From Microascus cirrosus (lineage: Eukaryota > Ascomycota > Sordariomycetes > Microascales > Microascaceae), in NCBI GenBank assembly GCA_030271035.1, contig JAMBUN010000273.1, forward strand, positions 144,232 through 208,231: a stretch of DNA of 64,000 nt. The letters run 5' to 3'. Positions 32,829 to 45,442 of this stretch are shown here, one piece after another. The translations under genes and the position numbers were made by a program. Position 1 is the first letter of the stretch. Each line of letters opens with the position of its first letter. Under the pieces are notes generated by a model that did not search any database, was not told where the DNA came from, and saw nothing but the letters and a program-made list of their open reading frames with translations.

Positions 32829-33394
32829 TTAGAACAGTTTTGATCCGACGATTTTGGAAGTAGATAATTGTAACGATACGAAAAGGAAGCATGAGTGACT
32901 GAAATTGCTCTCGTTATAAAGCAGAGCTCGGAAGACGCGGAGACGTATATTTGTAATAGTCGTAAGCTTACTTGCATAAGCGTGATAATCTAGGGTTCAT
33001 GACCAACGTCGGGGGTTTAGCTCGGGATCATTACCACTGGCGCTAAAAGAGACGATACTGGTTCCTTGCAAACTAAGATTTCTGTTCAACTTGATCATCA
33101 CGTAAATCAAAACCGTCTTGTGAGATACACAATACAGCGGCCTCGACCCAGCAAGGAAGGGTTAATGGAGGGTACAAGAGTCTTTGATATAAGCTCCTTG
33201 AGAGATTCAAGTCTGGCACAGGATGTGGCGCATAATAAAGACGCGTCAGCAGCTACAATCCTAGTCCCCGACGACTCGGAAACACCTCAAGGGATTACCG
33301 CTTCCAATAAGCAAGGTGGAACAACTGTCGTTTAGGTTGGGCCTACTATTCATAATACTCCTTGAATGGAAATTCCTAAATCAATTTTCCTTCC
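32829..33394. other. Intergenic stretch, no gene recognised
   Basis: Promoter of the DUF985 gene at its left side. A 90-codon frame at 33066-33335 matches nothing. Confidence 0.4.
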
Positions 33395-34800
33395 TCACTC
33401 CTCCGTGGTAATCTGCTTTACGCTTCCGTAGTGTGACCCTACATAACTATGTTGATTGTAACTCTCAGCCCAATGTAGCTCTTCCTTCAGTTGACTACCT
33501 ATTTTGTCACCCATATAAGAACAACAATGGCAAAAAGAGCTGCGTAGTAGTTTATACCACCCTGTCCATTGGTAATGCTGGAGGGAAAGGAACAAGGCAG
33601 TAGTTAGTACCATGTATCCTATCCTGGTCATATTTAACAGTCTGGCTATACCGTTCTGGTAGCATGGAAGCACACCCAGGTAGCTTCTGCAGACGACCCT
33701 AGGCCAGGTTGGCCGCGATTGTTATAACGTGACTTACGCTAACGGAAACGGTTGAAAAGAGCGCGATAACGTTAAACTGTTTATCCAAGAAAAAACAACT
33801 GAAATAAACGATAACTGCTACGTTTAAGAGTAGCCCGTTCAGTGACATGCCGAGCGATGAGTGGCCCTTCACCTGCCATGAAGAAAGGGGTAGGCTGCCG
33901 TTGCTGGCACAGCGAAGCGAGTCGCCTAGTAGAAAAAAGTAAAACATACGAGAAGGAACAGGAGTAGCCATTCCGGTCCGGTTTTGTTAGAAGTATTGAG
34001 GTAGGGTAACCCAAAGGTGGTCCGACAGTACTGTCGACGATAGTATCCGCGTTTGGCCCGCTTTCCGAGGCAACTACTAGAACAATAAGAAAGACGAAGG
34101 CATAGAATATACTGACAAGTTGGCAGTGGATTACATCAGGCGGCCAACCTACGTTTTCAGTATTCCCCCATAATGTGCGCTACTGCGTCGAAACCGGTCA
34201 AACTTAGTACACTCTAAACACTCCCAATCAGCCACGCAGGGCCATCGGGCTACCCGTCGAGTTTGTAAACTGCGTAAAAACATATTCGGTTGCAGCGGAA
34301 TCGAGGGCCGTCGTGACAAGAACTGTGATTGAGATCACCGGGAAGCCAGTTACCCTCCACAGCAGAGAATGCAGGTCAGAGTATAGCAAGGCCTGCTCTG
34401 CAAAAGTATTAACAAGGAACGAAATTGCTGTAGCCGTGATGTATATAAAGAATTGATGCCACCTCTGTGCCTGGCATCCAGGATATTGTAGTGCGACTAT
34501 TCCAAATATTAGCTCGCTCTGGATTAGCGAATTTACGGCAACCAGGGCAAACCACCCTGCCAATTTAACCCAGCCGTTCCTTGCAGACTCCTTTTATAAA
34601 GCATAGGGAAAAGATGACGGCTACCCAGTTAAAGTGCCTGCCCACCTTTAGAAACCCGGAGGGGAATTAGGCTAAAATTTCAGCAAGATAGACTGCAATT
34701 GTGCAAATAGAAACCCATACAGCACTAAGGCGGCGCCTCCTGATAGTACGGAAAAGGGGAGGCCAGAACTAAGTGCTGCCTAGACGTTGAGGATGTCGGA
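33395..34800 (-). pseudogene. Relic of an APC-family amino-acid/choline permease
   Basis: Pieces of one permease lie in order on the minus strand in different frames. Near 34780 there is SGLPFSVLSGGAALVLYGF, then HFNWVAVIFSL (the GGQYHWVAV motif), then GWFALVAVNSLIQSELIFGI through LQYPGCQAQRWHQFFIYITA and YVFTQFTNSTG. Near 34190 comes LTGFDAVAHIMGEY, then SRMFYFF, LGMSLNGLLLNVAVIVYFSC and FNVIALFSTVSVSVSHVI, and near 33550 INYYAALFAIVVLIWVTK. Stops and frame changes separate nearly every block, so no functional protein is possible. The order and content match fungal GABA/choline permeases (Hnm1-like). The spread of lesions and A+T-rich surroundings point to an old inactivation, possibly by repeat-induced mutation. 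Confidence 0.85.
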
Positions 34801-37800
34801 TAAAACCATTTTTAAAAATACAGTTTGGAAAACTGGGCGTGACCTATTCGCGCAGCTGCGCGTCGGCTGTGACCGGGCAGCTTTAGAGGTTGCGGCTGGC
34901 ACTGAAGTCATCCTCTACTGGACCGAACATAGAACATCGTGTTAAATGAGTAGTAACGCCGAAAGCAGTTGTTATGTAAGCCCATTACGATAATTTCGAG
35001 GGTAAAGACTTTGAGTTATTGGCCTACAAGGCTCAACTAACTACCTGAGAGCCACCGCCGCATTGATGTGCAAGCATTATGATCGTCGACAATCCCGTAC
35101 GTTGGGGACGTCGGTTGATAAGGCTGCATAGTCCACACAAATATATGATCCCATGGTACAGCTATGCCATCTTTAGGAGATATTGAAGTGAAAGGATTCG
35201 TAGTCCCTGGTTTGCATCAAAGGAACGTAATTCGCTGGTTGGAGTCAGCGTGGAGCTACGGTATTCCTCATCATTCTCTCCAGCCAATGGATCGAAGGAA
35301 TGCCGGGTGCCGAGATCAAGGAACTTTGAAGGAGATCGCTTATGTTACTATATCGCTGAATTGTTGTATAATAATTACCATGGTGATGCAATAGTACAGC
35401 TTTTGAGAATATTGTACTACAAAATACTACACTCGCGAGGTCTTCCTGGTTATAGTTCAACCGAATCCTGGAGGTTTGTATACCCCCGAATGAGAGGGTG
35501 CGGGTTAAGAGCCATGAATACTACTGTCACTGTAGAACTATTAGACTCTACGACTAGTTTTCCTCGCACAGTATGTGGTTTACTATGGTTAAATGATTGT
35601 ATCCATCTGTAGGTCGTTATGACTTGTTAAACGCATTGCCCAGCGTGTACCGCCTTTACTGTACCCGCTCACTACATGGACAGCAACCAGTCCAGGAGCG
35701 GAGAAGGCACAACATGGGGCTGAGAAGGGGAGGAAGAGATAGCAGGTCAGTATTGCCGTATCAATATTACATGTATCTGTTTAATTTGGCAATTATTAGC
35801 ACCTCTATTCTGGCGTCTGTGACTCGAGCGCAGAAGACCCTTTCCTTTTGTGTATCGGGTCGAGTGGGCAAATAAGAAGTAGGGTGACAGTTGCAAAGAA
35901 AGGCTACAAGGACTCGGGAAGGCGCAGCGCTAGGGGTCTCGAGAGGTCGGGCGCACCAGGGACATGGAGCCAGCTTCAGTATGACGCATGATCCTCAAAA
36001 GATTCCTTGCTTCAGCTGCCGGCTTCCCCGCCCGACTTGGCAGTACTGAAACAGCGGATACCAGCTTGTAAGAGACAGGCTTTGTTCCCCTGTCTAGAAT
36101 GTCTCTTTTTGCTTGTAAATATCATTCCGACTTGGGACTTTTGTTCCCTTCCTAAGACCAGTCGTAGTAGTAGTGCGCGTCGGGCGCAACCCACCAGAGA
36201 AGAACATGGGGCCGACAAGCTGGACTGTGGGACCGGCTGGGTAGAAAAGATTGCGGCACCCGATGAACCTGACTTCAACCAGTCCCTTCTTACGCCGTAA
36301 GATAAAAGTCAGAAAACTCCACACGCGCAAGAACCTGCTATCCTTGTTAGTTCGTCGAATCACGATGAGACCCATGCGGCGGCCCGACGCCATCGTTCAG
36401 CTCCGCCGCATCACCTCGGGGGATGAAATGCAGGAACCCTGAAACCTGGCGTGTGAGTAGTTCATAACGTAACAAAAACCTATCCCTTTGCTGGGGTTTG
36501 TGACAGACACCCCGCTAGGCTTGGCCCTAAGCCGTGGGATAGTGCGAGATAGTCTCGTGATGCGTGAAGGCCAGGGCAGGACCTGGAAGTCAACGTGGGA
36601 TAGGATCCTCGGGTTTCCCTAGGGATCGCATGGCTCGGGCCACTTTACTCTAGGCTGCCTGACGAACAGCTACTTCGCGTCGGCGACGGCAGCGCATAGC
36701 GGCGATGAAAGTGGGCACGAGTATCCCGAAAGAAAGTCTCGTCCAATAAATTGCTTTTCCTCTTTCCAGTAAATCCATCCACCAATAGAGATCAGTGGTA
36801 GAGTGGCAATCGATCACTTCGACAATCCCTATTCATGCCGGGTGACTCGTCACGATGCACAGCGCGCTGCGTGCGACTCCTCCGTCATGTCGCGGGCGCC
36901 AAGCATCCAATATCACGAAAGTTTAATTCTATGCCAAGATTTGTTGCAGCAAGGAACCGCCTGTACTATTATCCAGTGCGGCTCGCGTTGAGAGCGCTGT
37001 GCAGCCTCACCCACAATGATGGCGAAGGGGCTTATAGGCTGCTGCATGAAAGTGGCAACTGCAGCGGCGCACGTCCGTACCAAGTACCAGGCTTGTTTAA
37101 AAGCTTATCTTGGCGCCAAGTGGTTTACATCTTACAAAATGACGGAGTGAAAGGGCCATCCACTCAGGGCGGATCGTTCCGAGAGCAATTGCGGAGCCGG
37201 GCAGGGATTTGAAGTCCGGGACGACCTCGGGGACCGAAGTCGGCCATTGCTTGACCAGGGTCTCGAGAGGTGCCAGGGCATGCAGCACTAGTGGAAGAGA
37301 ACGACAGGCTGATGTGCTCCGCTATTTCGTCCAGCGATGAGAAGGATGTCCTCTTCGACCTGCCAAGAATCTTCCCCCCCACAGGTGCCGACTGATCGGT
37401 CGCCGACCGGACCACGTTTCGCTCTTTGGCCCTATTCTTGACTTTCTTGATTCCGCGCTTAATGCGGCCGGCCACGGAACAAGACCACCCTCCCCAGCGG
37501 AGTATCCCTCTTACCCAATCGATTCGTGTGCGGCTTTCGGTGGTGGCTACCCCACTAGGCCTAGTGTGGCACTGGTCACAAGCCAAGACTGGGCCAAAGG
37601 GGGTGGGGCGCTCCAAGGGAAAGAATCGGAAGCTGGAAAATTTTTTGTTATCTGATCCGAGGTTTAATCAATCAGATAAAAACTGACCCCCACATCATCC
37701 ACCCACACCACGGTCTCGTAATATTGGATGTCGACAGGGATTGTACGTGGCGGTTGTTGCATGTTGACAGGTCTGCGAGCGGGGGTTTCCCGAATTCTGG

Positions 37801-38697
37801 AAGGAAGGGGGTAAGAAAGAAAGGCCCTTCTGCCTCCTCTCAACTTGGGCGAAGAAGGAATATTTCTCTGGACTGGGTAGATCTCGATTATCAATCTTGG
37901 TGATACTGATAATCAATTTTGGGTCCTCGGGCGACCCCATAAATCGTGAAGCTCCAAAACCCGCAGTGCGTCTCCCGGTTTTCCTTGGCAATTTCACTCA
38001 CGGCTCTGGCGTCCCCACTCACACTCGTGGAGCCAACACATGCCACATCAGGCTTGTGGTCCGTACCCCCAAGACCCGCATTCCGCCCTCTTTCCTGCAT
38101 CAGCCCTCTCCACCCTTTCCTTCTCCCGCACACCAGTCCAGGGGATGTGTACGTAAGACTTTTGCCGTCCATATCCGAGACCGGACAGGAAAGCTCTGTG
38201 GGTGGCGCCAGCCCCACGCGAAGTCCTCTTGTCACAGCCCCAAGATGGCCTTGATTTCCTCATTTAGCGTTCCAACTTCAATGATCCCTACCTTTCGTGT
38301 CACGGCCCACACTTCTTCGGGTTTTATCAGATCAACTTGCATGCATGCGAAGCGGCGGATTGGGTCACGAACGAAGGGGCGGTACCCACACATGCCGGTC
38401 GGCCGATGTGTCCATACAACATACGACCTCTAGAAATTAGACTCAACCCCCCCTGCTGCTCGCCGCCAAGAGTCTCCGCACGCGAGCTGGCCCAACCCAG
38501 ATCCCAAAATATAGAAAAACGCCGCAGATCCCTCCTCTGCTCATTCAAGCACTGAACCCCGCCCACTCGTCTTTCATCTCTGCCGTCTCGCAGAAAGCTT
38601 TCGTCTCGTGCATATGCGAGTCTAGGTGGCCGCTTCACTAATTCTTGCTTATTTCCTTCCCCGAAAGAAACTCTATCGTCGAGACAACGGCTTCGTG
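34801..38697. other. Gene-poor stretch of 3.9 kb; promoter of the siderophore-type transporter at the right
   Basis: Many short frames occur on both strands but none has a recognisable domain or splice-supported model. The right third contains the GATA-type sites listed separately. Confidence 0.45.
37648..38332. promoter_or_regulatory. Cluster of ATCWGATAA (iron-GATA, SreA/Fep1-like) sites
   Basis: Three perfect matches to ATCWGATAA occur: 37648-37656 (minus strand, ATCAGATAA), 37671-37679 (plus strand, ATCAGATAA) and 38324-38332 (minus strand, ATCTGATAA). The first two face each other 14 bp apart. Weaker GATA elements lie near 37887-37894 and 37905-37912. ATCWGATAA is the published consensus for the fungal iron-sensing GATA repressors (SreA/SRE). 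The sites lie 0.4-1 kb upstream of a siderophore-type MFS carrier. Confidence 0.65.
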
Positions 38698-40789
38698 ATG
38701 GCAGTCGTGTCGGAGGCGCCTGGCGAAAAGTCGCCCGTGACGGAGGTCGATATCGAGAGGACCAACGGCGCCGCCGAGGATCACCACAACAAAGAGGATG
38801 GGATTGGGGGGGAGGACGTGGATGATGGCTCTATGCACAAGCAGGATGGTGTTAGGGAAATTGAGGCCATCACCTCGACCTGGGAGTGGAAGACACTCTG
38901 GCTTATGATGGTCCTGTAAGTTCTCGTCGCGCCCTTTCCACCATGCACAGCCCTCCAATCTCCAATGCTGGCTGCTAACTGGCCTTACTGCAGACTGTAC
39001 ATCGCCTCCTTCTGCGACATGCTCCTCGTCTCGGTCCAGACGAACCTTAATGGCTATATCACCTCCGAGTTCAGCCAGCACGGTCTCCTCTCCGCCGTCA
39101 GTATCATTGCCACTGTCCTCGGCGGTAGCAGCGGTCTCTCGGTTGCCAAGATCATCGATATCTGGGGTCGCCCTACCGGTTTCCTGCTTATGCTTCTCCT
39201 TGATTCTATCGGCAACATTATCAAGGCCACCTGCCGGAACGTCGAGTCCTATATTGCCGGCCACACGCTGTACTGGGTCGGTCACCTGAACCTGCTGTTC
39301 TGTATCGACATCATGCTCGCCGATATGACCTCCCTGAGGAACCGTATGCTTATCTTTACCATCAACGGAACGCCCACCATCGCGACCACCTTTGCAGGAC
39401 CTAGGATCGCGGACCTATTCTGGACGCAAGGCCACTTCCGCTGGGCGTTCGGCGCCTTCACTATCATCCTCGTGGCATTCTGTGCCCCGTCTGCGATCGT
39501 GCTGCTTTGGCACCAACGCCGAGCAGAGAACCGGGGCATGATCAAAAGGAGGGCGGATTCTGGAAGAACCTGGTACCAGTCCATCCAGTTCTACATTATC
39601 GAACTTGACCGTGCGTCCCCTTTATTCCCGCCTCAGCCGATCATTCTCTGTACCTAGTCGTCCCCATGAGATATTGCTGCTAACTACAGTTCTACAAAGT
39701 CCTTGGCATCCTCCTTATCACGGCTGGCTGGGCCCTGCTCCTCCTTCCCTTCAGCCTTGCGGTAAACACCGGTAAGGGATGGGGAAGCGCGAGCATGATC
39801 TGTATGATCGTGTTTGGCGTCGTGGGCCTCGCGCTTTTCGTTATCTGGGAGAAATGGTTCGCGCCGGTGCAGTTCCTTCCCTGGAGATACCTCAAGGAGA
39901 GAACCATTATTGGTGCTTGTCTCCTCTACGGTATCATGTATATTTCCATCTTGTATGTTTGGCACATCTTGCTCTTGTCGGGCTTTAATCTGTGGCGGCG
40001 TGCCCCTGTCAGGCTAACACGTGCTCATCAGCTCCTGGGACGCATACTATCTGTCATATCTCCAGGTTGTCCACGACCTGAATATTACAACCGCTGGCTA
40101 CGTGTTGAACAGCTTTTCTTTAACTTCATCTTTTATTAGCCCATTTATCGCGGTGTAAGTTTTCCCTTTCCAGAAGCAGGTCGCCCCGTGCGTAAGATAC
40201 TGACCCGACACCATTTAGCCTTATTCGATACACTGGCGACTATAAGTGGACTTCGTACGCGGGAATTCCGTTCGTGGCCCTCGGTACTGGCCTCCTCGCC
40301 TACTTCCGCCGGCCCGACAGCCACGTCGGCTACCTTGTCATGTGCCAGATTTTCAACGGCATCGGCACGGGTATCTTCGCGACGTGCGGACAGCTCGCCC
40401 TAATGGCAGCCGTCACCCATCAGGAGATTGCCGTCGTTCTGGCTATCTACAGCCTTTTCGGCTCCATTGGTGCCGCCCTGGGCAACGCCGTTGCTGGCGC
40501 CATCTGGACTAACACCCTCCCTGGCGAGCTGCTCAAGGCGCTTCCCTCTGACAAGCAAGACCTTATGCCCGAAATCTACGGCTCACTCACGGTCCAGCAG
40601 GAGTGGCCCATCGGCGACCCAATCCGCGACTCTATTATCCAGGCGTACGGTGTCGTGCAGCACAAGATGGTCATTGCCGGTTCGGCGTTCGTGCCGGTGT
40701 TCGTGCTCTGCGTGTTTGTCTTCAAGAACGTCAATGTTATCAAACTAGAGAGGGAGAAGGGAACTCAGATGAAGGGGAAGATCTTTTAG
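38698..40789 (+). CDS. MFS siderophore-iron-transporter-family protein (Sit1/MirB-like)
   Basis: Five exons (38698-38915, 38994-39610, 39700-39952, 40032-40154, 40219-40789) give 593 residues. An acidic cytosolic tail of about 60 residues precedes WEWKTLWLMMVLLYIASFCD. Family features follow: TNLNGYITSEFSQHGLLSA, AKIIDIWGRPTGFLLML, LYWVGHLNLLFCIDIMLAD, TSLRNRMLIFTINGTP, YIATTFAGPR-type TIATTFAGPRIADLFW, WYQSIQFYIIELD, LPFSLAVNTGKGWGS, RTIIGACLLYGIMYIS, SWDAYYLSYLQVVHDLNITT and IRYTGDYKWTSYAGIPFVAL. The TYGWDAY...VN and GD-K signatures are those of 14-TM ferric-siderophore uptake carriers at the plasma membrane. It imports, by analogy, a hydroxamate ferri-siderophore; specificity is unknown. 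Upstream ATCWGATAA sites agree with iron control. No siderophore synthetase lies in the window. Confidence 0.9.
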
Positions 40790-41245
40790 TCTGTTGGAAG
40801 TGGTATCTGCCCGTGTTCTAGGATGGTTTGTTGCAACCTTCAGCAAAAAGTCAGCAATGAGCTCGGCGACTTGGAATCCCAGGCTCGGTAATGCAATTAG
40901 GAATGAGAAATTATCCTATTTTAGGCATGATCGTCGTGACCCCTTACCCTGCCGATGAGAGGTATTTCTGCCCTCACGAAGTGAAGGATTTCAGCAGTGG
41001 GTTCGCGTTATCCTATAGCGATCTTCATTGGATAACGCTTGATGTAAAGCCCCACCTAGTTTCTGGGAAAGGCAACGATAGGCCCACGCACCACCACTTT
41101 GACTCCACCCTTTCGTATTTAAGGCCAACAGTTCAAAATGCTTGTTTTCCGTAATTGGCTTGATACCAACTTCGTCGCGCACCCATCCCCAGCGTCCAGA
41201 AAGACTTCAAGCATATCCCAAAATGCGTGACGAGACCGGCCGAAT
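40790..41245. other. Intergenic stretch, no gene recognised
   Basis: Holds the 3' end of the transporter gene and the promoter of the glycosyltransferase gene. Nothing else was recognised. Confidence 0.4.
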
Positions 41246-43850
41246 ATGTCGAAGAATCGGTCCCTCGGTATCGCGACAGTGAGCGCGGCCATCCTCAGCG
41301 CGATTCTAACGCAGCGCTACTCCTCGTTTCGATCCGAGCTCCCCTCCGAGCTTATCTGCTGGCTGGTATTGCCTATCCTCTTCCGAGCCGATGGACGAGA
41401 TGATTTGGGGAAGAACAAGGGCGAAACACCCCTTCCCGGAAATTACCGGGCTGGTGGAACGGCGTCACGATGGTCAATATGGGCGGTTGCCGCCGGTATT
41501 GCTCTGTCCAGTTCTTTCAAGGACGAGGGTGGCATGGTGAAACTATGTGTATGTATCGGCACTCTCCCGGACAACTAGGAGGTGTTATTCTTTAAGAACT
41601 AACATGACCCAGCCGGCGTTAACTCCAATCCTTTTGGTGATCCAAGAGCGTTTGGCGTCTGGCACACAAGTGCCAAGCGCTGGTATTCACTATTCTAAGT
41701 CAGCCATGAACACAACCTGGGGCGCGGCGCTGATCGCAGTGTTCTCGACCCTGAATCTATTGTATTGGGACTTTAGGAACGCTATTCCCGCAGCTATCCC
41801 AACAGCGGCTCTTCTTTCCGTCTATTCCGCGCTCCTTCACGGCTCTGGGAAGCGTTTATTCATTCCGCATATCCGTCTTGAAGAAGCTGTTGCTTCTATC
41901 TCATTACGAGCCACTGCCTTCCTTGGTATTGCTTTTGCGGCGCGCACGATTATGTGGGGAGGGCCGGAAGTCGAAGTCACCCCCACGATCGTCTTAGGCC
42001 TGTTTAAAGCCTTATCATGGTATACGCTAGCTAAAACGGTACAAGAGCCCTTCTATGCAAGACTCCTGAGCAGATTCCTGATTGTCTTGTGTGTCTAGGC
42101 CCGATGTAGCTCGTGGTGCATCGCCACTACAGTAGGAACCTTCGCCATAGCGTCTACCCGCAATTCGTTCGTGCAATCATCGGAAATTCAGGCAGTGGCC
42201 CACATCGCGACTTCACTCCTCGCTCTGGGCCAGACTATCCATTTCCTTCCCAGACAGGGTAGGGGGAGATACGCACTCTGGTTGTTTGCACTTCTCCCCC
42301 TCATCCCGTACTTGACGAATATACTCGCCATAAAGGAAGCACAGTCTTCAGTGGTATCGAAGGATCATCCTGTCGAAATGTTAAGTGTCAGCGCCAAGGC
42401 CGAGTTCGAGCACCTCATCAACCGCCAATCAAAGTCATATGCCGCCGCCCATAGTGAGTACCTGCGCAGATATGGCGTTGGGCCGCCGCCCGGCTTCCGA
42501 GCGTGGTACGAGTTTGCAGAGTCGCGGGAGTCGCCTATCATTGACGACTTCGACATAATCCTCGAACGCATCAGGCCATTTTGGGAACTGAGCGGAAGTG
42601 AGGTCCGCGAGGTAATGGATAAGGCACTGCACGTTAAAGGAAACGAGCTTTGGGGCTGCTCAACAACCAACCGGAGCTGCAGCCATGGACACCGTACCGA
42701 TGACAGGAACTTTTCCCTACTATTCAACACTCTACTCAAAGACGTATGGAACACGCTTCCGGCCGTGGATTATGCGATCAACCACTTTGATGAACCAGCC
42801 GTCTTGATTCCCCCCAAGTCATTGAACGAAGGAAAGGAGTGGAAGAAGGTCAAGGTTAGGGACTTTGGGAAGCGAGCGCTTTGGCCTGAAATCACAAAAT
42901 ACTGCTGGTCACGGACGAGCGAAGAAAACGTGACTGCTCCAGAAACCTTGGGCCTTCCCTTTCTTACCGATGTCTCGTCATCAAAAGAGTTGTGTCGTCA
43001 CACCGAGTACTACGATACCCATGGCTTGCTCGCCCGCCCGAAATCCGCCCAATTTATAGAAGGTGCTGTCCCTGTTCTCTCAACGGGCTCGCTCTCAACA
43101 ATGGGCGACCTGATAATCCCTAGCCCGGCCTACATCGAGGACGGCTTCAAATACGATCCCACGCAGGACGTCGAATGGGGCAAGAAGCGGAATAATCTTT
43201 ACTGGGCAGGATCAGCGACGGGCGGATATGCCGTCGACGGCCAGTGGCGGCTCTACCAAAGACAGCGATTCGTCGAGTTGGCGCAGAATCTAGTGTCGCG
43301 GCCTCACGCTTACTTACGAGAAATGGGGGGCGTGGTTACCCGTGTGGCTTCATCTTTTCTAAACTCTAGACTATTCGATGTTGCCTTCACAAGGGTGAAC
43401 CAATGCAAGAAGAAGTACTGCCGAGAACAGCAGGATTACTTTCGCATGAAGGGGTGGGCGCACAAAGATGAGGCGCTACGCTCCCGGCTAGTCTTTGATA
43501 TCGACGGGAACGGTATTAGTGGGCGGTACTACAAGCTTCTTGCTTCAAAATCAACACCGCTGAAGATGACCATTCTCCAGGAGTGGCACGACGAGCGACT
43601 TATGCCGTGGGTGCATTATGTCCCCGTCAGCGCGAGCATGGAAGAGCTCCCAGAGCTGGTGATGTACCTTTCCTCCACTAAAGAGGGGCAGGAGAGGGCA
43701 AGGGATATTGCAGAAGCTGGGAGAAGATGGTATTTTCAGGCGCTGAGGGAGGATGATATGGCCGTATACGTATACCGGCTGCTGCTAGAGCTGGCGAGGT
43801 TACAGGATCCGGAGAGGGAGGCAGGACACCCTCGCCCGGCGGCATTATGA
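41246..43850 (+). CDS. GT90/CAP10-domain glycosyltransferase, polytopic membrane form
   Basis: Three exons (41246-41548, 41613-42090, 42133-43850) give 832 residues. The last intron is only 42 nt. The first 300 residues contain several TM helices (AAILSAILTQRY, WAVAAGIALSSSF, AALIAVFSTLNLLYW, ALWLFALLPLIPYLTNILAI), so the enzyme is anchored in the secretory pathway. The CAP10 domain follows: YLRRYGVGPPPGFRAWYEFA, FWELSGSEVREVMDKALHV, LPFLTDV, GDLIIPSPAYIEDGF, NNLYWAGSATGGYAVDGQWR, QRQRFVELAQNL, DIDGNGISGRYYKLLASKST, and EWHDERLMPWVHYVPVSASM near the C-terminus. These match the conserved G(S/T)xTG, sugar-nucleotide and HYVPV motifs of Cryptococcus CAP10/CAP64-related and POGLUT-type transferases. 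It probably transfers xylose or another pentose/hexose to a wall or capsule glycan; the exact acceptor is unknown. Confidence 0.9.
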
Positions 43851-45442
43851 GTATTATATAAGGTAGCCTGGGTAGAGTCGTAGCCTCAGGAATATCTGGA
43901 ATCTACGTACTAGAATTCAAACTATAAGGTATATCTACCATGAACAGCGTGCTTTCTAGGCGGACGGCGCAATCTCCCTTTTCTGATATATTAAAAACAC
44001 GTTCTCCATTTCCTATCAGCCACTTGGCCGGCAGGAAATCCTCCTGCCCCGCTAATAATGCTACGCATGTGATTTCTGGCGCTGGCCGGCGGATCGCCCT
44101 TACGTTCTCCTAGATAAATGTCGTCCATCTTAATGCTGTTGCAGCCCCTCTCCCATGGGTTGACTATGCCGAAGTTTGGGAATAGTATTAAAGGGAACAG
44201 CGCCCTCTATCCTCGTATTACATATATCCAAGAGAATAAAGTCGTGTGTGAAGAAGTTGCAACCTTACCCCGAAAGCCTGGTAGAGCATTAATTAGTTAA
44301 TAGCATGGGATTCTCGATAGCTATTATAGATAGTCATACTATCCAGTTAATATTCTCGTTATCTAGAAACATGGCAACCCACCAGAATATATCTATACGG
44401 ATACCAGCGCTACCATCTACACATAGCTCTTAGTTCCATTCACTTATCCAGGTTTCAATCCGATTTACATAGGGGGAGCCGCACCTGAGCATATCACGGG
44501 AAGTCTTATTCTCCAAATCTCGAATCGATGAAAACGCCAATACCTGATAACAACATGCCGGCCCTCGTAGAAATTGGAGTCCTTGATAAGGACATTGGCC
44601 AACCCGGTCTTGGCGGCGGTGTAATCGCCTCTATCTCGGACAGTTCAGCTGTGGCAGACGACGCGGTCTGAGGAAAATGTTGGCGCCTTCGACGTTTCCC
44701 GCGGAACACCTACTATCGCTAGTGGCATCAGCGTGGATATCTTCAAGGAGGAAATTTAAACCTGACTGAAATTACTGTCTCAGATACCACTTAGTCCCTG
44801 ATGCGGTCCATCTAAGATTGAGTTCTAGATACAGCCGCATTAGGGCCAGCGAATTAAAGACAATGAGGAATCGTCGACAGATACCTCGCGTTCTCTCCAG
44901 GTTCCAATAGAGGCCTCAGCGACCTTAAACCTAAGATCTTCCGATCCTCCGCGTCTCAGGATCCTCCCGAGTTGGGGAAGCTGTAACACGTTCGCTGGAA
45001 GACAACGCACTATTTATCCTTTCACACAAGGCAAATAGAGGGGGAATGCACCATAATAAATCTGGAAGTAATAAAGAATTTAGCACAAAGGAAGGGGCCT
45101 GGAAAATGCGGTCAAGTTGTCCAATAATGCGATGGAAATCCGCTTCGTTTACTACTCAAGTCAGAAGGTCCGCGCAGTCCAGCTCGAAAACGGTCTCAGC
45201 TCCAGCTGAGTAGGGGTGATTACCGATCGACGCCCCTCTTTTTTTCCGACTTTGGGCTCCGCGGCCCCACGTCCGCGGACCCCGCGCATCTTCGCTGCGC
45301 GTCCGCGGGGCTTTCTTTTGGCCCTTCCCCGCGGCGTCTTCATTCGCGCCTTCCTACTCTTTCGCGCGTTCACTGTCGCCTCACTGTTTATGCTCACCCA
45401 CTACACCGAGGAACGTTTCTTTCGCGTATATTGAGCTCTGCC
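43851..45442. other. Intergenic stretch; Zn2Cys6 gene promoter with CCGCGG elements at the right
   Basis: The left and middle (about 43.9-45.1 kb) are A+T-rich and show no gene. The right end carries three TCCGCGG elements, listed separately. Confidence 0.45.
45258..45308. promoter_or_regulatory. Three TCCGCGG palindromic elements upstream of the Zn2Cys6 gene
   Basis: TCCGCGGCCCCAC (45258-45270), GTCCGCGGAC (45271-45280) and GTCCGCGGGG (45301-45310) are clustered 130-190 bp before the ATG. CCG/CGG half-sites are the targets of Zn2Cys6 proteins. The same 13-mer and the same GTCCGCGG recur upstream of the dialkylglycine-decarboxylase gene, which suggests a shared regulator, possibly autoregulation. 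Confidence 0.6.

Noticed and set aside
38638..39285. 215-codon minus-strand frame opposite the siderophore transporter
   Set aside because: Antisense shadow of exons 1-2; low-complexity charged translation without a domain.
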